From assembly GCA_005878685.1 (NCBI GenBank), contig VBLN01000455.1:1-5277 (forward strand): a stretch of DNA of 5,277 nucleotides, written 5' to 3'. Positions 1 to 5,011 of this stretch are shown here, one piece after another; within the stretch, counting starts at the first letter, position 1; each line of letters opens with the position of its first letter. The notes under the pieces were generated by a model. That model saw nothing but the letters and a program-made list of their open reading frames with translations. It searched no databases and was not told where the DNA came from. The translations under genes and the position numbers were made by a program. This DNA is from Deltaproteobacteria bacterium. Lineage in GTDB: Bacteria; Desulfobacterota; Binatia; UBA9968.

Positions 1-524
1 TTATCCTGGGGATCGGTGGAGGAGTGGCCACGGCGGCGCTCCAATTGGCTAAGCACATGGGCGCGCATGTCATTGTAACGTCGAGCAGCGATGAGAAATT
101 GGAGATGGCGAAAAATTGGGGCGCCGACCACGGCATCAACTATCGCAGAAGCGACTTCGCAAAAGAGGTCAGAGCGCTAACCGGTAAGCGAGGTGTGGAT
201 GTGGTCGTGGATTGCGTGGGGGGAGATGGTTGGTCGAAGAGTCTTGCGGCTTTGGCTAAGGGAGGTCGTTTGGTGACTTGTGGGGCGACTGCAGGGGCGA
301 ATCCTGCTACGGATATCCGGCGCATCTTTTGGAACCAGCTTAAGATTTTTGGCTCGACCCTTGGGAGCCGGGAGGAATTTCGCCAGCTCCTGACTTTCAT
401 GCAGAACTCGGGGGTCAGGCCCATTATCGATCAGCTCTTCCCGCTCAAAGAGGCGGCAGAGGCTCAGCGCCGCCTAGAACAAGCGAGACAGTTCGGCAAG
501 ATTGTCTTGCAGATAGCAGAATAG
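1..524 (+). CDS. Zinc-binding/quinone-type medium-chain dehydrogenase, C-terminal part (5' end outside window)
   Basis: The reading frame is open from the window's left edge (first full codon at 3) to TAG at 522-524, so the gene starts upstream and only about 173 residues are visible. The visible part opens in the nucleotide-binding Rossmann fold: ILGIGGGVATAALQLAKHMGA matches the family's GxGxGVG-AAIQ-AK-GA pattern, with Ala where the last Gly usually stands. It continues with VIVTSSSDEKLEMAKNWGAD, the DVVVDCVGG strand, GGRLVTCGAT and IFGSTLGSREEF, and ends in the family-typical FGKIVLQ. In the MDR superfamily this half binds NAD(P)H; the catalytic half, with any zinc ligands, lies upstream and cannot be seen. 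The substrate is therefore unknown: an alcohol, quinone or enone are all possible. A GTG at 24 is in frame but lies inside the dinucleotide-binding motif, so it is not a credible start. The gene ends 71 nt before rsmD. Confidence 0.9.
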   Translation, partial: ILGIGGGVATAALQLAKHMGAHVIVTSSSDEKLEMAKNWGADHGINYRRSDFAKEVRALTGKRGVDVVVDCVGGDGWSKSLAALAKGGRLVTCGATAGANPATDIRRIFWNQLKIFGSTLGSREEFRQLLTFMQNSGVRPIIDQLFPLKEAAEAQRRLEQARQFGKIVLQIAE

Positions 525-594
525 CCATCAGCGCTGAGCTTTCAGTCAAAGAATAGTCCAGTTGATGGCTGAAAACTGGGTGCTGAAAGCTTAG
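523..594. repeat. Nested inverted repeats in the spacer before rsmD
   Basis: The 71-nt spacer is built from complementary pieces. CTGAGCTTTCAG at 534-545 pairs with CTGAAAGCTTAG at 583-594 (11 of 12 positions, 9 bp uninterrupted). AGCCATCA at 523-530 pairs with TGATGGCT at 563-570. The TGATGGCTGAAA / GCTGAAAGC vocabulary resembles the short GCTGA-rich dispersed intergenic elements seen in many environmental bacterial genomes; that link is from memory and not tested here. There is no T-tract after the arms, so a classical terminator is unlikely. The right arm ends just before the rsmD start codon, so the RNA hairpin could cover the rsmD ribosome-binding region. Confidence 0.5.
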
Positions 595-595
595 A

Positions 596-1162
596 ATGCG
601 AGTCATTAGCGGACAGGCTAAAGGGCACCGGCTCAAAGTCCCCAAGGGGCGAGCCGTTCGTCCCACGGCCGACCGGGTCAAGGAGGCGCTCTTCAACATC
701 CTTCCTCACGACCTATCCGGGTTGAGGGTCTTGGATCTGTTCGCAGGAACAGGTAATCTCTCGGCCGAGGCGTTGAGTCGAGGCGCGGCAGCAGCAATTC
801 TGGTCGATTTTTCTCCCAAGGTAAGAAGGACCATCCGAGAAAATCTCCGGATGCTGGGATTTTCCGACCGCTCAGAGCTATGGACTGTTTCGGTCCTCCA
901 ATCGGTACGGCTCCTGTCTCGCAGAGGGGAGACCTTTGATCTCATCTTTTTCGATCCGCCGTACGAGAAAGGTTGGGTGGGAAAGATCTTGAGCGCTATC
1001 GCGCGAGCAGGATTGCTGCGCGAAGCGGGGATAGTGGTGGCGGAACACAGTTCGAGAGAGAAAGTTCGAGAGAACTACGAGGCTCTCGGCCTTCAGGATC
1101 AGCGCCGATACGGTTCAACCGTGCTCTCTTTTTTCGGACTTGGGAAAGCGGTCGTTCCCTGA
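596..1162 (+). CDS. rsmD: 16S rRNA (guanine(966)-N(2))-methyltransferase RsmD
   Basis: RsmD transfers a methyl group from S-adenosylmethionine to N2 of G966 in helix 31 of 16S rRNA, in the cytoplasm during 30S assembly. The 188-residue product is close to the family's usual 180-200. It starts with the hallmark MRVISGQAKGHRLKVPKG and the RPTADRVKEALFNIL segment (residues 22-36). SAM motif I follows at 45-64 (VLDLFAGTGNLSAEALSRGA), then an acidic motif II at about 70-84 (VDFSPKVRRTIRENL), and the catalytic N6/N2-methyltransferase tetrad DPPY at 120-123 within FFDPPYEKG. The C-terminus contains YGSTVLSFF, like the family's YGDTxLSFY. The ATG at 596 is supported by this N-terminal match, but the Shine-Dalgarno is weak (GAAAG at 585-589) and lies in the inverted-repeat arm. 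coaD follows after 15 nt, a very common rsmD-coaD pairing that suggests co-transcription. Confidence 0.95.
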   Translation: MRVISGQAKGHRLKVPKGRAVRPTADRVKEALFNILPHDLSGLRVLDLFAGTGNLSAEALSRGAAAAILVDFSPKVRRTIRENLRMLGFSDRSELWTVSVLQSVRLLSRRGETFDLIFFDPPYEKGWVGKILSAIARAGLLREAGIVVAEHSSREKVRENYEALGLQDQRRYGSTVLSFFGLGKAVVP

Positions 1163-1177
1163 TACGAGGACAAAAAA

Positions 1178-1645
1178 ATGGCGTCCACCAACGTCGCGGT
1201 TTATCCCGGCTCGTTTGATCCGATTACCAACGGTCACATCGATCTCGTTAAGCGCACGCTGCGCGTCTTTGATCGGGTGATCATCGCCATCGCCACCAAT
1301 CCGGAGAAGGATCATTCTCTGTTCAGCGTGGAGGAGCGCTTGACGATGATCCGAGAGGTTTTCAGAGGGCTGGGGAAGCGCGTGAAGGTCGATACCTTTG
1401 AAGGACTGCTAGTGGACTATGCGGAGACGATTGGTGCCCAGGTAATTGTGCGAGGTCTGAAAGCTATCTCCGACTTCGAGTATGAGTTTCAAATGGCTAT
1501 GATGAATCGGGAGCTCAAGCCCAACATCGAGACCTTTTCCTCGTCAAAGAGGTCGTGGGTCTGGGAGGCGATGTCTCTGACCTGGTGCCGAAGAAAGTTC
1601 TCAAAAGGCTTAAGGCAAAATTCGCACTTCGAGGTTAAAGGATGA
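1178..1645 (+). CDS. coaD: Phosphopantetheine adenylyltransferase CoaD, disrupted: ~40-nt internal deletion and frameshifted C-terminus
   Basis: CoaD (PPAT) joins ATP and 4'-phosphopantetheine to give dephospho-CoA, the penultimate step of coenzyme A synthesis. Residues 1-119 are a textbook match: AVYPGSFDPITNGHIDLV carries the T/HxGH nucleotidyltransferase motif (TNGH, 17-20), followed by VRGLKAISDFEYEFQMAMMNREL at 91-113. There Lys95 stands where E. coli CoaD has Arg91. After NIET (residue 119) family members continue VFLM...ISSSLVKEV. Here the frame instead reads an unrelated tail of about 36 residues rich in Ser, Trp and Arg, to TGA at 1643-1645. The genuine C-terminus is present one frame over (1540-1638). 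Aligned to E. coli CoaD, 45 nt are expected between Thr and LVKE and only 5 are present, so about 40 nt are missing. The lost segment holds the ISSS ATP-phosphate-binding turn, so this product should be inactive. A good ribosome-binding site, GAGGA, lies at 1166-1170, 7 nt before the ATG. Confidence 0.9.
   Translation: MASTNVAVYPGSFDPITNGHIDLVKRTLRVFDRVIIAIATNPEKDHSLFSVEERLTMIREVFRGLGKRVKVDTFEGLLVDYAETIGAQVIVRGLKAISDFEYEFQMAMMNRELKPNIETFSSSKRSWVWEAMSLTWCRRKFSKGLRQNSHFEVKG
1540..1638 (+). pseudogene. coaD: Out-of-frame remnant of the CoaD C-terminus
   Basis: Read in the frame starting at 1540, the DNA encodes LVKEVVGLGGDVSDLVP followed by KKVLKRLKAKFALRG and TAA at 1636-1638, 32 codons with no internal stop. 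This matches the normal PPAT ending (SLVKEVA..GGDVS.LVP..V...L). It joins the upstream coaD frame at about 1535-1539. The codons look undamaged, which argues that the break is recent or is an assembly artefact rather than old decay. In the intact gene the TAA would sit 3 nt before the aminotransferase ATG (1642); in the broken frame the stop overlaps that ATG as ATGA. Confidence 0.85.
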
Positions 1646-2835
1646 GATTGAGCGAGCGCAGTAAGGCGATCAAGCCCGCCGTCACATTGGCTCTGGCGGC
1701 CAAGGCTCAAACCATGCGGGCCGAAGGGATCGATCTGGTCAATTTCACCGCGGGAGAGCCGGATTTTGACACTCCGCAGCGGATCAAAGACGCGGCCGTT
1801 CAGGCGCTCAAAAGGGGAATGACGAAATATACCGACGTGCGGGGCATCATCCCGTTGCGTCAGGCGATCGCCGAAAAGTACAAACGCGAGTACGGCTTCG
1901 ATTACCACAGAGACCAAGTCTTGGTCAGCTGCGGCGGAAAGCACGCGCTCTATAACCTCCTGCAGGCCTTGCTCAATCCGGGAGACGAAGTTGTGATTCC
2001 CTCTCCTTATTGGGTCAGTTATTCGGACATGACTCTATTGGCAGGAGGCGTCCCGAGAATCGTGCCGACGAAAGAGGAGGACGGATTCCGCCTGACGCCA
2101 GAACAGCTCGCGACCGCGCTCACCCCAAAGACCCGTATCTTCATCCTCAACAGCCCGAGCAACCCGACCGGCGCAGGTTATCACCGCGAGGAATTGGAGG
2201 CTCTGTCACGCGTGTTAGAGAAGCATGACTGCTTGATCATCTCCGACGATATCTACGAAAAGATCGTCTACGACAATTTTCATTTCTACAGCATCGCGGC
2301 GCTCAACCCGAAGCTGCGCGAAAGGACGCTTATCACCAACTCCGCCTCCAAAACCTACGCGATGACCGGCTGGCGGATCGGCTATGCCCTCGGACCTCAG
2401 GAGATCATTGCCGCGGCGGGCAACATTCAGAGCCAGAGCACCTCGAACCCAACCTCCATTGCTCAGGCAGGAGCGCTCGAGGCGATCCAGGGTCCGCAGG
2501 ACGAGGTCGAGGTCATGGTGCGGGAGTTTCAGAAGAGAAGAGACTTGATCGTTGAACGGCTGAGCCGCATACCCGGGTTTCGCTGCTTCAACCCGCAGGG
2601 GGCTTTTTATGTCTTTCCCAATGTACGCTCCTTGCTGGGGAGGACCGGTAAGGGAAAGAAGCTCGGATCTGCCGCTGACGTAGTAGAATATTTTCTCGCA
2701 GAGGCCCGTGTCCTTGTGGTTCCCGGAGAAGACTTCGGCTCCAGCGAAAACATCCGCTTTAGCTATGCGACGTCATTGGAGGAGATCGAGAAGGGTTGCG
2801 GGCGGATCGAGGCCGCGGTCAAGAAGTTGGACTGA
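1642..2835 (+). CDS. Pyridoxal-phosphate aminotransferase, aspartate/prephenate type (class I, subgroup 1-beta)
   Basis: This is a cytoplasmic fold-type I PLP enzyme that moves an amino group between amino acids and 2-oxo acids, most likely aspartate + 2-oxoglutarate to oxaloacetate + glutamate. The 397-residue length is standard. The N-terminal LSERSKAIKPAVTLALAAKA and FTAGEPDFDTP (35-45) are typical of bacterial subgroup 1-beta enzymes such as that of Thermus. Visible active-site residues are Trp124 (PYWVSY) stacking on PLP, Asn174 in NSPSNPTG, Asp202 and Tyr205 in SDDIYE, the Schiff-base Lys237 in SASKTYAMTGWRIGY, Arg245 for the cofactor phosphate, and Arg372 in ENIRFSYA for the substrate carboxylate. 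Lys100 (GGKHALYN) corresponds to the Thermus lysine implicated in acidic side-chain recognition. Some members of this subgroup also use prephenate in tyrosine/phenylalanine synthesis, which cannot be decided here. GAGG at 1631-1634, 7 nt before the ATG, is the likely ribosome-binding site, inside the end of coaD, suggesting translational linkage. Confidence 0.93.
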   Translation: MRLSERSKAIKPAVTLALAAKAQTMRAEGIDLVNFTAGEPDFDTPQRIKDAAVQALKRGMTKYTDVRGIIPLRQAIAEKYKREYGFDYHRDQVLVSCGGKHALYNLLQALLNPGDEVVIPSPYWVSYSDMTLLAGGVPRIVPTKEEDGFRLTPEQLATALTPKTRIFILNSPSNPTGAGYHREELEALSRVLEKHDCLIISDDIYEKIVYDNFHFYSIAALNPKLRERTLITNSASKTYAMTGWRIGYALGPQEIIAAAGNIQSQSTSNPTSIAQAGALEAIQGPQDEVEVMVREFQKRRDLIVERLSRIPGFRCFNPQGAFYVFPNVRSLLGRTGKGKKLGSAADVVEYFLAEARVLVVPGEDFGSSENIRFSYATSLEEIEKGCGRIEAAVKKLD

Positions 2836-2837
2836 GC

Positions 2838-2849
2838 GCCGACGTCGGC
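2838..2849. repeat. 12-bp perfect palindrome in the convergent gap
   Basis: GCCGACGTCGGC lies 2 nt after the aminotransferase stop, in the 46-nt gap between that gene and the convergent Nudix gene. Further GCCGA...TCGGC complementarity continues to about 2880. It could be a bidirectional stop signal, but there is no T-tract on either side, and a perfect palindrome with no loop folds poorly as an RNA hairpin. Confidence 0.3.
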
Positions 2850-2881
2850 AGCTTCACGCCATCGGCCGACCCGACCTCGGC

Positions 2882-3310
2882 TCAACCCTCGGGTTTCGGT
2901 CTCTGACCAGTTCTCTTGTAGTGAAAATAGTCGCGCAGGATCTGGGGGTGATCAAAGACGATGGCCTCAGGCAGGTTCGCTTCAGTAAAAATTTTGGCTG
3001 TTCGGGCATCGTCGGCGCCGACGGGTACGCCTCTCGCTTTCGCGATGAAGACCGCCGACACCGTATGGTGACGCGGGTCGCGCTTGGGATCGGAATAGGT
3101 ATGAAACTGTTCGACCAATTGAGCATCCAAAGAGGTCTCCTCTTTGGCCTCTCTCGCCGCCGCTTTCTCTAAGCTCTCTCCGTAGTCCACGAAACCCCCT
3201 GGCAAGGCCCAACCATGCGGAGGGTTTTTTCTCTCGATCAATACGATACCATCCTGGATCTCAATAATGATATCCACAGTCAACAACGGTGTCGGCTTTT
3301 TTTCGTCCAT
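2882..3310 (-). CDS. Nudix hydrolase, ADP-ribose-pyrophosphatase-like
   Basis: Nudix enzymes hydrolyse nucleoside diphosphates linked to another group, using Mg2+ held by the Nudix box. This 142-residue protein has the single-domain size. The box is at residues 39-61: Gly39, Glu45, then Arg53-Glu54 and Glu57-Glu58, in [19 protein letters not shown] and EETSL. All metal-binding glutamates are present, but the usual Gly near the end (EExGU) is Ser60. The upstream [16 protein letters not shown] and downstream [19 protein letters not shown] (72-90) are like the small ADP-ribose pyrophosphatase-type members, so ADP-ribose is a reasonable guess; sugar nucleotides or oxidised nucleotides are alternatives. 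The ATG at 3308-3310 is preceded by AGGGAG (complement of 3316-3321) at a 5-nt spacing, which fixes the start. It converges on the aminotransferase (46-nt gap) and diverges from the tRNA gene, so it is probably transcribed alone. Confidence 0.92.
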   Translation of the reverse strand: MDEKKPTPLLTVDIIIEIQDGIVLIERKNPPHGWALPGGFVDYGESLEKAAAREAKEETSLDAQLVEQFHTYSDPKRDPRHHTVSAVFIAKARGVPVGADDARTAKIFTEANLPEAIVFDHPQILRDYFHYKRTGQRPKPEG

Positions 3311-3324
3311 GATTTCTCCCTACC

Positions 3325-3353
3325 TTGATTCTGTTGAGTGCTCCATGTAAAAA
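3325..3353 (+). promoter_or_regulatory. Candidate sigma70-type promoter for the tRNA gene
   Basis: TTGATT at 3325-3330 (4 of 6 to TTGACA) and TAAAAA at 3348-3353 (4 of 6 to TATAAT) are separated by exactly 17 nt. Transcription would begin near 3360, about 13 nt before the tRNA's first base. The -35 hexamer lies just upstream of the divergent Nudix gene's ribosome-binding site. Prediction by eye only. Confidence 0.4.
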
Positions 3354-3372
3354 GAGCTGATCAAACACTTGT

Positions 3373-3449
3373 CGCGGGGTGGAGCAGTCTGGTAGCTCGC
3401 AAGGTTCATAACTTTGAGGTCCCGGGTTCAAATCCCGGTTCCGCAACTA
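3373..3449 (+). tRNA. Initiator tRNA-fMet (anticodon CAT), atypical
   Basis: A full cloverleaf can be drawn. The acceptor arm is CGCGGGG/TTCCGCA (3373-3379/3439-3445), with two G-U pairs and the C1xA72 mismatch that marks bacterial initiators. The D-stem is GAGC/GCTC (3382-3385/3395-3398), keeping the initiator A11-U24 pair. The anticodon stem is CAAGG/CTTTG (3400-3404/3412-3416) with loop TTCATAA and anticodon CAT at 3407-3409. The T-stem is CCGGG/CCCGG with loop TTCAAAT (3422-3438), and the discriminator is A3446. It is close to E. coli fMet tRNA in D-loop, anticodon loop and T-loop. Two oddities stand out. The three consecutive G-C pairs normally at 29-31/39-41 are replaced by A-U, G-U and G-C. 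The 3' end reads CTA rather than CCA (3447-3449), so CCA would have to be added enzymatically. All stems still pair, arguing against simple decay. Confidence 0.9.
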
Positions 3450-3495
3450 AAGCTTGAAAAGGGGCTCAAGCGGTTCCTTTTTTTTGGTCAAGCTT
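3450..3495 (+). terminator. Rho-independent terminator after the tRNA, with alternative pairings
   Basis: AAAAGGGG (3457-3464) can pair with TTCCTTTT (3474-3481; 6 Watson-Crick plus 2 G-U pairs, 9-nt loop), running into a tract of 8 T at 3478-3485. Around it AAGCTTGA (3450-3457) is fully complementary to TCAAGCTT (3488-3495). The same left arm can instead pair with TCAAGC at 3466-3471 (6 bp, 8-nt loop). The position directly after the tRNA and the T-tract make a terminator the most likely role. Confidence 0.65.
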
Positions 3496-3595
3496 ACATC
3501 TTTGATACCCGTCAACGCTCGGTCATGCCCAAGAGTGCCCTTGGTTTGTTTCATTCTATTCTGTAGAATCACGTTGTCTCTGTTCACATTCTGTT

Positions 3596-4288
3596 ATGCT
3601 GTTTAATAGGTCCGCGCCGCACTTCGGGATGAAGGTCACAAAGAGTTTAACTCTGCTAGCGGTTTTCTTGATCCCTTCAATGACTGCATCAGCCGCCTCT
3701 CGTTTCACGACAAAGCAGATTGAGGTCATGCAGGGATATGTGGGAAAGACTTATTGGATCGCGCCAGGGAGCGAGAAGGGCCTGGTTTTCTATTCAGCCC
3801 CCTCCCGCGAAGCCGCGTCCTTTTCCGCTGAGGTGAAAGAGTCCTTTCAGATTACTGACATGGTGAAAGGATCGTCAGAGAGTCTCTACTATGAAGTGCG
3901 GTTTGCTTCGGAGAGGAAAGGCTATATCAACGTTAATACTTTTTTAGATGAGTTGAACTCTACCGTAGTGGCCCAGGATCCCGACAGTGGACAAAAAAGA
4001 AAGAGCACTAGGGAGACTGAAGCAGAAAAAAAGCGCGCGGAATGGATTCGAACTCAGCCTTGGCCGGAGCACGTCAAAGAAGCCGCGCTCAAGAGACAGG
4101 CTGCGCTCGGCATGAATACGGGGGAGGTCAAAGTCGCCCTAGGGAAACCCAGTAGGATAATCAAACTGAAAAGCGTTGGCCGCCAAAGCGCGAGAGAAGA
4201 ACAGTGGGTCTATCCAGGCGGGTCTGTATTGACTTTTACCAACGGAGTGCTAACTCTCATTCAGACGAGTGGCGCTAAGAACGAATAA
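3596..4288 (+). CDS. Exported protein with SH3-like and BamE/SmpA-like regions, unknown function
   Basis: The 230-residue product has a signal peptide: a basic start (MKVTKS, residues 12-17), hydrophobic core 18-29 and likely signal peptidase I cleavage after Ala33 (ASA|AS). No lipobox Cys is present, so it should be periplasmic or secreted. Residues about 40-125 (VGKTYWIAPGSEKGLVFYSAPS ... YINVNTFLDEL) look like a bacterial SH3-like fold. A charged linker at 128-150 is rich in Lys, Arg and Glu. Residues 162-225 resemble the BamE/SmpA fold: LGMNTGEVKVALGKPSRI, then EEQWVYPGG, then LTFTNGVLT. In BamE-type proteins this fold mediates protein contacts in the envelope; the role here is unknown. 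The start is uncertain: ATG 3596 and ATG 3629 both lack a clear ribosome-binding site, and the latter gives the more typical signal peptide. The DUF4124 gene follows after 25 nt and is probably in the same transcript. Confidence 0.8.
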   Translation: MLFNRSAPHFGMKVTKSLTLLAVFLIPSMTASAASRFTTKQIEVMQGYVGKTYWIAPGSEKGLVFYSAPSREAASFSAEVKESFQITDMVKGSSESLYYEVRFASERKGYINVNTFLDELNSTVVAQDPDSGQKRKSTRETEAEKKRAEWIRTQPWPEHVKEAALKRQAALGMNTGEVKVALGKPSRIIKLKSVGRQSAREEQWVYPGGSVLTFTNGVLTLIQTSGAKNE

Positions 4289-4313
4289 AGCGGCTGCTTT
4301 TTCGTCAAAGCTA

Positions 4314-4835
4314 ATGATGGATAGATTCGCACCTTACCTCGGATTCGTGCTGTTGATTCTCTGGCCATCCTTTATCGGAGCAGAGATCTATCAATGGACC
4401 GATCCAAAGGGAATTATCCATTTTACCGATGACTTCTCCTTGATACCCGACTCACTGAGGGACTCTCCCAAGCTCATTATCCGCCATGAAGCGGGGACAA
4501 GGGGGAAATCCTCCGAGGTTCCAGCTGCTGAAGAATCACCGCTAAAAGAAGTCATTCCTGAGCCTCGGCTGCCGGAGGCTGCCAGTTCACGAGAGCAGGA
4601 GTTAAGCGGCGTGTCTTTCCCGCCCGTCGTTTACTATAGTCCCCCACCTGTCGTTTACTATGTTCCCCAAGACGTGCAAATCGTGGTGGTAAACCCTCTG
4701 GTACGCCATCCGCACAAAAATCCCTGTCCGACTCCTGGAGGCTGCAAGCCGGCTTTTCGACCGAACTTCAACGATCGCAGATTCATCCACCCCAGTGTGT
4801 TCAATGGCGGATCACGCCAATTCATTCATCCTTAA
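4314..4835 (+). CDS. Exported DUF4124-domain protein with Pro/Tyr-rich tail, unknown function
   Basis: From ATG 4314 the product has 173 residues. It starts with a signal peptide (MMDRFAPYLGFVLLILWPSFIGA, likely cut after Ala23), followed at once by the DUF4124 signature EIYQWTDPKGIIHFTDD (24-40), a short beta-rich module found at the N-terminus of many exported Gram-negative proteins of unknown function. A low-complexity linker (about 60-100) leads to a duplicated PPVVYY segment (103-117), a CPTPGGC pair of cysteines (138 and 144) and two RFIHP/QFIHP pentapeptides (156-160 and 169-173) that end the protein. An upstream in-frame GTG at 4269 would extend it by 15 residues into the preceding gene and place residues before the signal peptide, so ATG 4314 (or the adjacent ATG 4317) is preferred, although no strong ribosome-binding site is visible. 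It probably shares a transcript with the gene before it. Confidence 0.75.
   Translation: MMDRFAPYLGFVLLILWPSFIGAEIYQWTDPKGIIHFTDDFSLIPDSLRDSPKLIIRHEAGTRGKSSEVPAAEESPLKEVIPEPRLPEAASSREQELSGVSFPPVVYYSPPPVVYYVPQDVQIVVVNPLVRHPHKNPCPTPGGCKPAFRPNFNDRRFIHPSVFNGGSRQFIHP
4626..4661 (+). repeat. 24-bp-period tandem duplication coding for PPVVYY
   Basis: GTCGTTTACTAT occurs at 4626-4637 and again at 4650-4661, identical in all 12 bases, with similar flanking CCC/CCT and TCCC. The unit is 24 bp (8 codons), so the reading frame is kept and the protein gains a second VVYY-x-P block. The identity at DNA level suggests a fairly recent duplication. Confidence 0.7.
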
Positions 4836-4862
4836 AGACGTCTCGTTCAACCTAAAGTTCCC

Positions 4863-4894
4863 CGTGCCATAGCCGTACGCCTATGAGCGGCACG
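4863..4894. other. Imperfect hairpin in the convergent gap (4836-5011)
   Basis: CGTGCC (4863-4868) pairs with GGCACG (4889-4894), and ATAG (4869-4872) with CTAT (4881-4884), with a 4-nt bulge and an 8-nt loop. It lies in the 176-nt gap between two convergent genes, where a shared terminator would be expected, but no T-tract follows on either strand. The rest of the gap holds only the 10-bp palindrome GTAGTACTAC at 4930-4939; no gene is apparent. Confidence 0.3.
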
Positions 4895-5011
4895 CTTTGG
4901 CTGATGGGCCAGTGCCCCGCCCTAATGTCGTAGTACTACAGAAGAGACGGCGAGAAGGGTGATCGACGGCACGACCACTGAGGTGTGCCACCGATAAACC
5001 TCCGGAAAATA

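Noticed and set aside
1489..1944. 151-codon minus-strand frame across the coaD/aminotransferase junction
   Set aside because: Both + strand genes here are recognisable by conserved motifs; the antisense frame is a GC-driven shadow.
3011..3022. 12-bp palindrome GTCGGCGCCGAC, considered as an operator
   Set aside because: It lies inside the Nudix coding sequence, encoding VGAD and nearby residues; a GC-rich palindrome of this size is expected by chance from such codons.
2708..3172. 154-codon + strand frame spanning the end of the aminotransferase and the Nudix gene
   Set aside because: It is antisense to the well-supported Nudix gene and out of frame with the aminotransferase; the Arg-rich translation resembles no family I recognise.
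3373..3495. tRNA 3' end as an integration site for a mobile element
   Set aside because: No second copy of the tRNA 3' end, integrase or phage-like gene is seen in the remaining 1.8 kb to the right.
3553..3569. Inverted repeat ATTCTA/TAGAAT upstream of the exported-protein gene as a regulator site
   Set aside because: Only 6-bp AT-rich arms with a 5-nt gap and no well-placed promoter elements; too weak to annotate.
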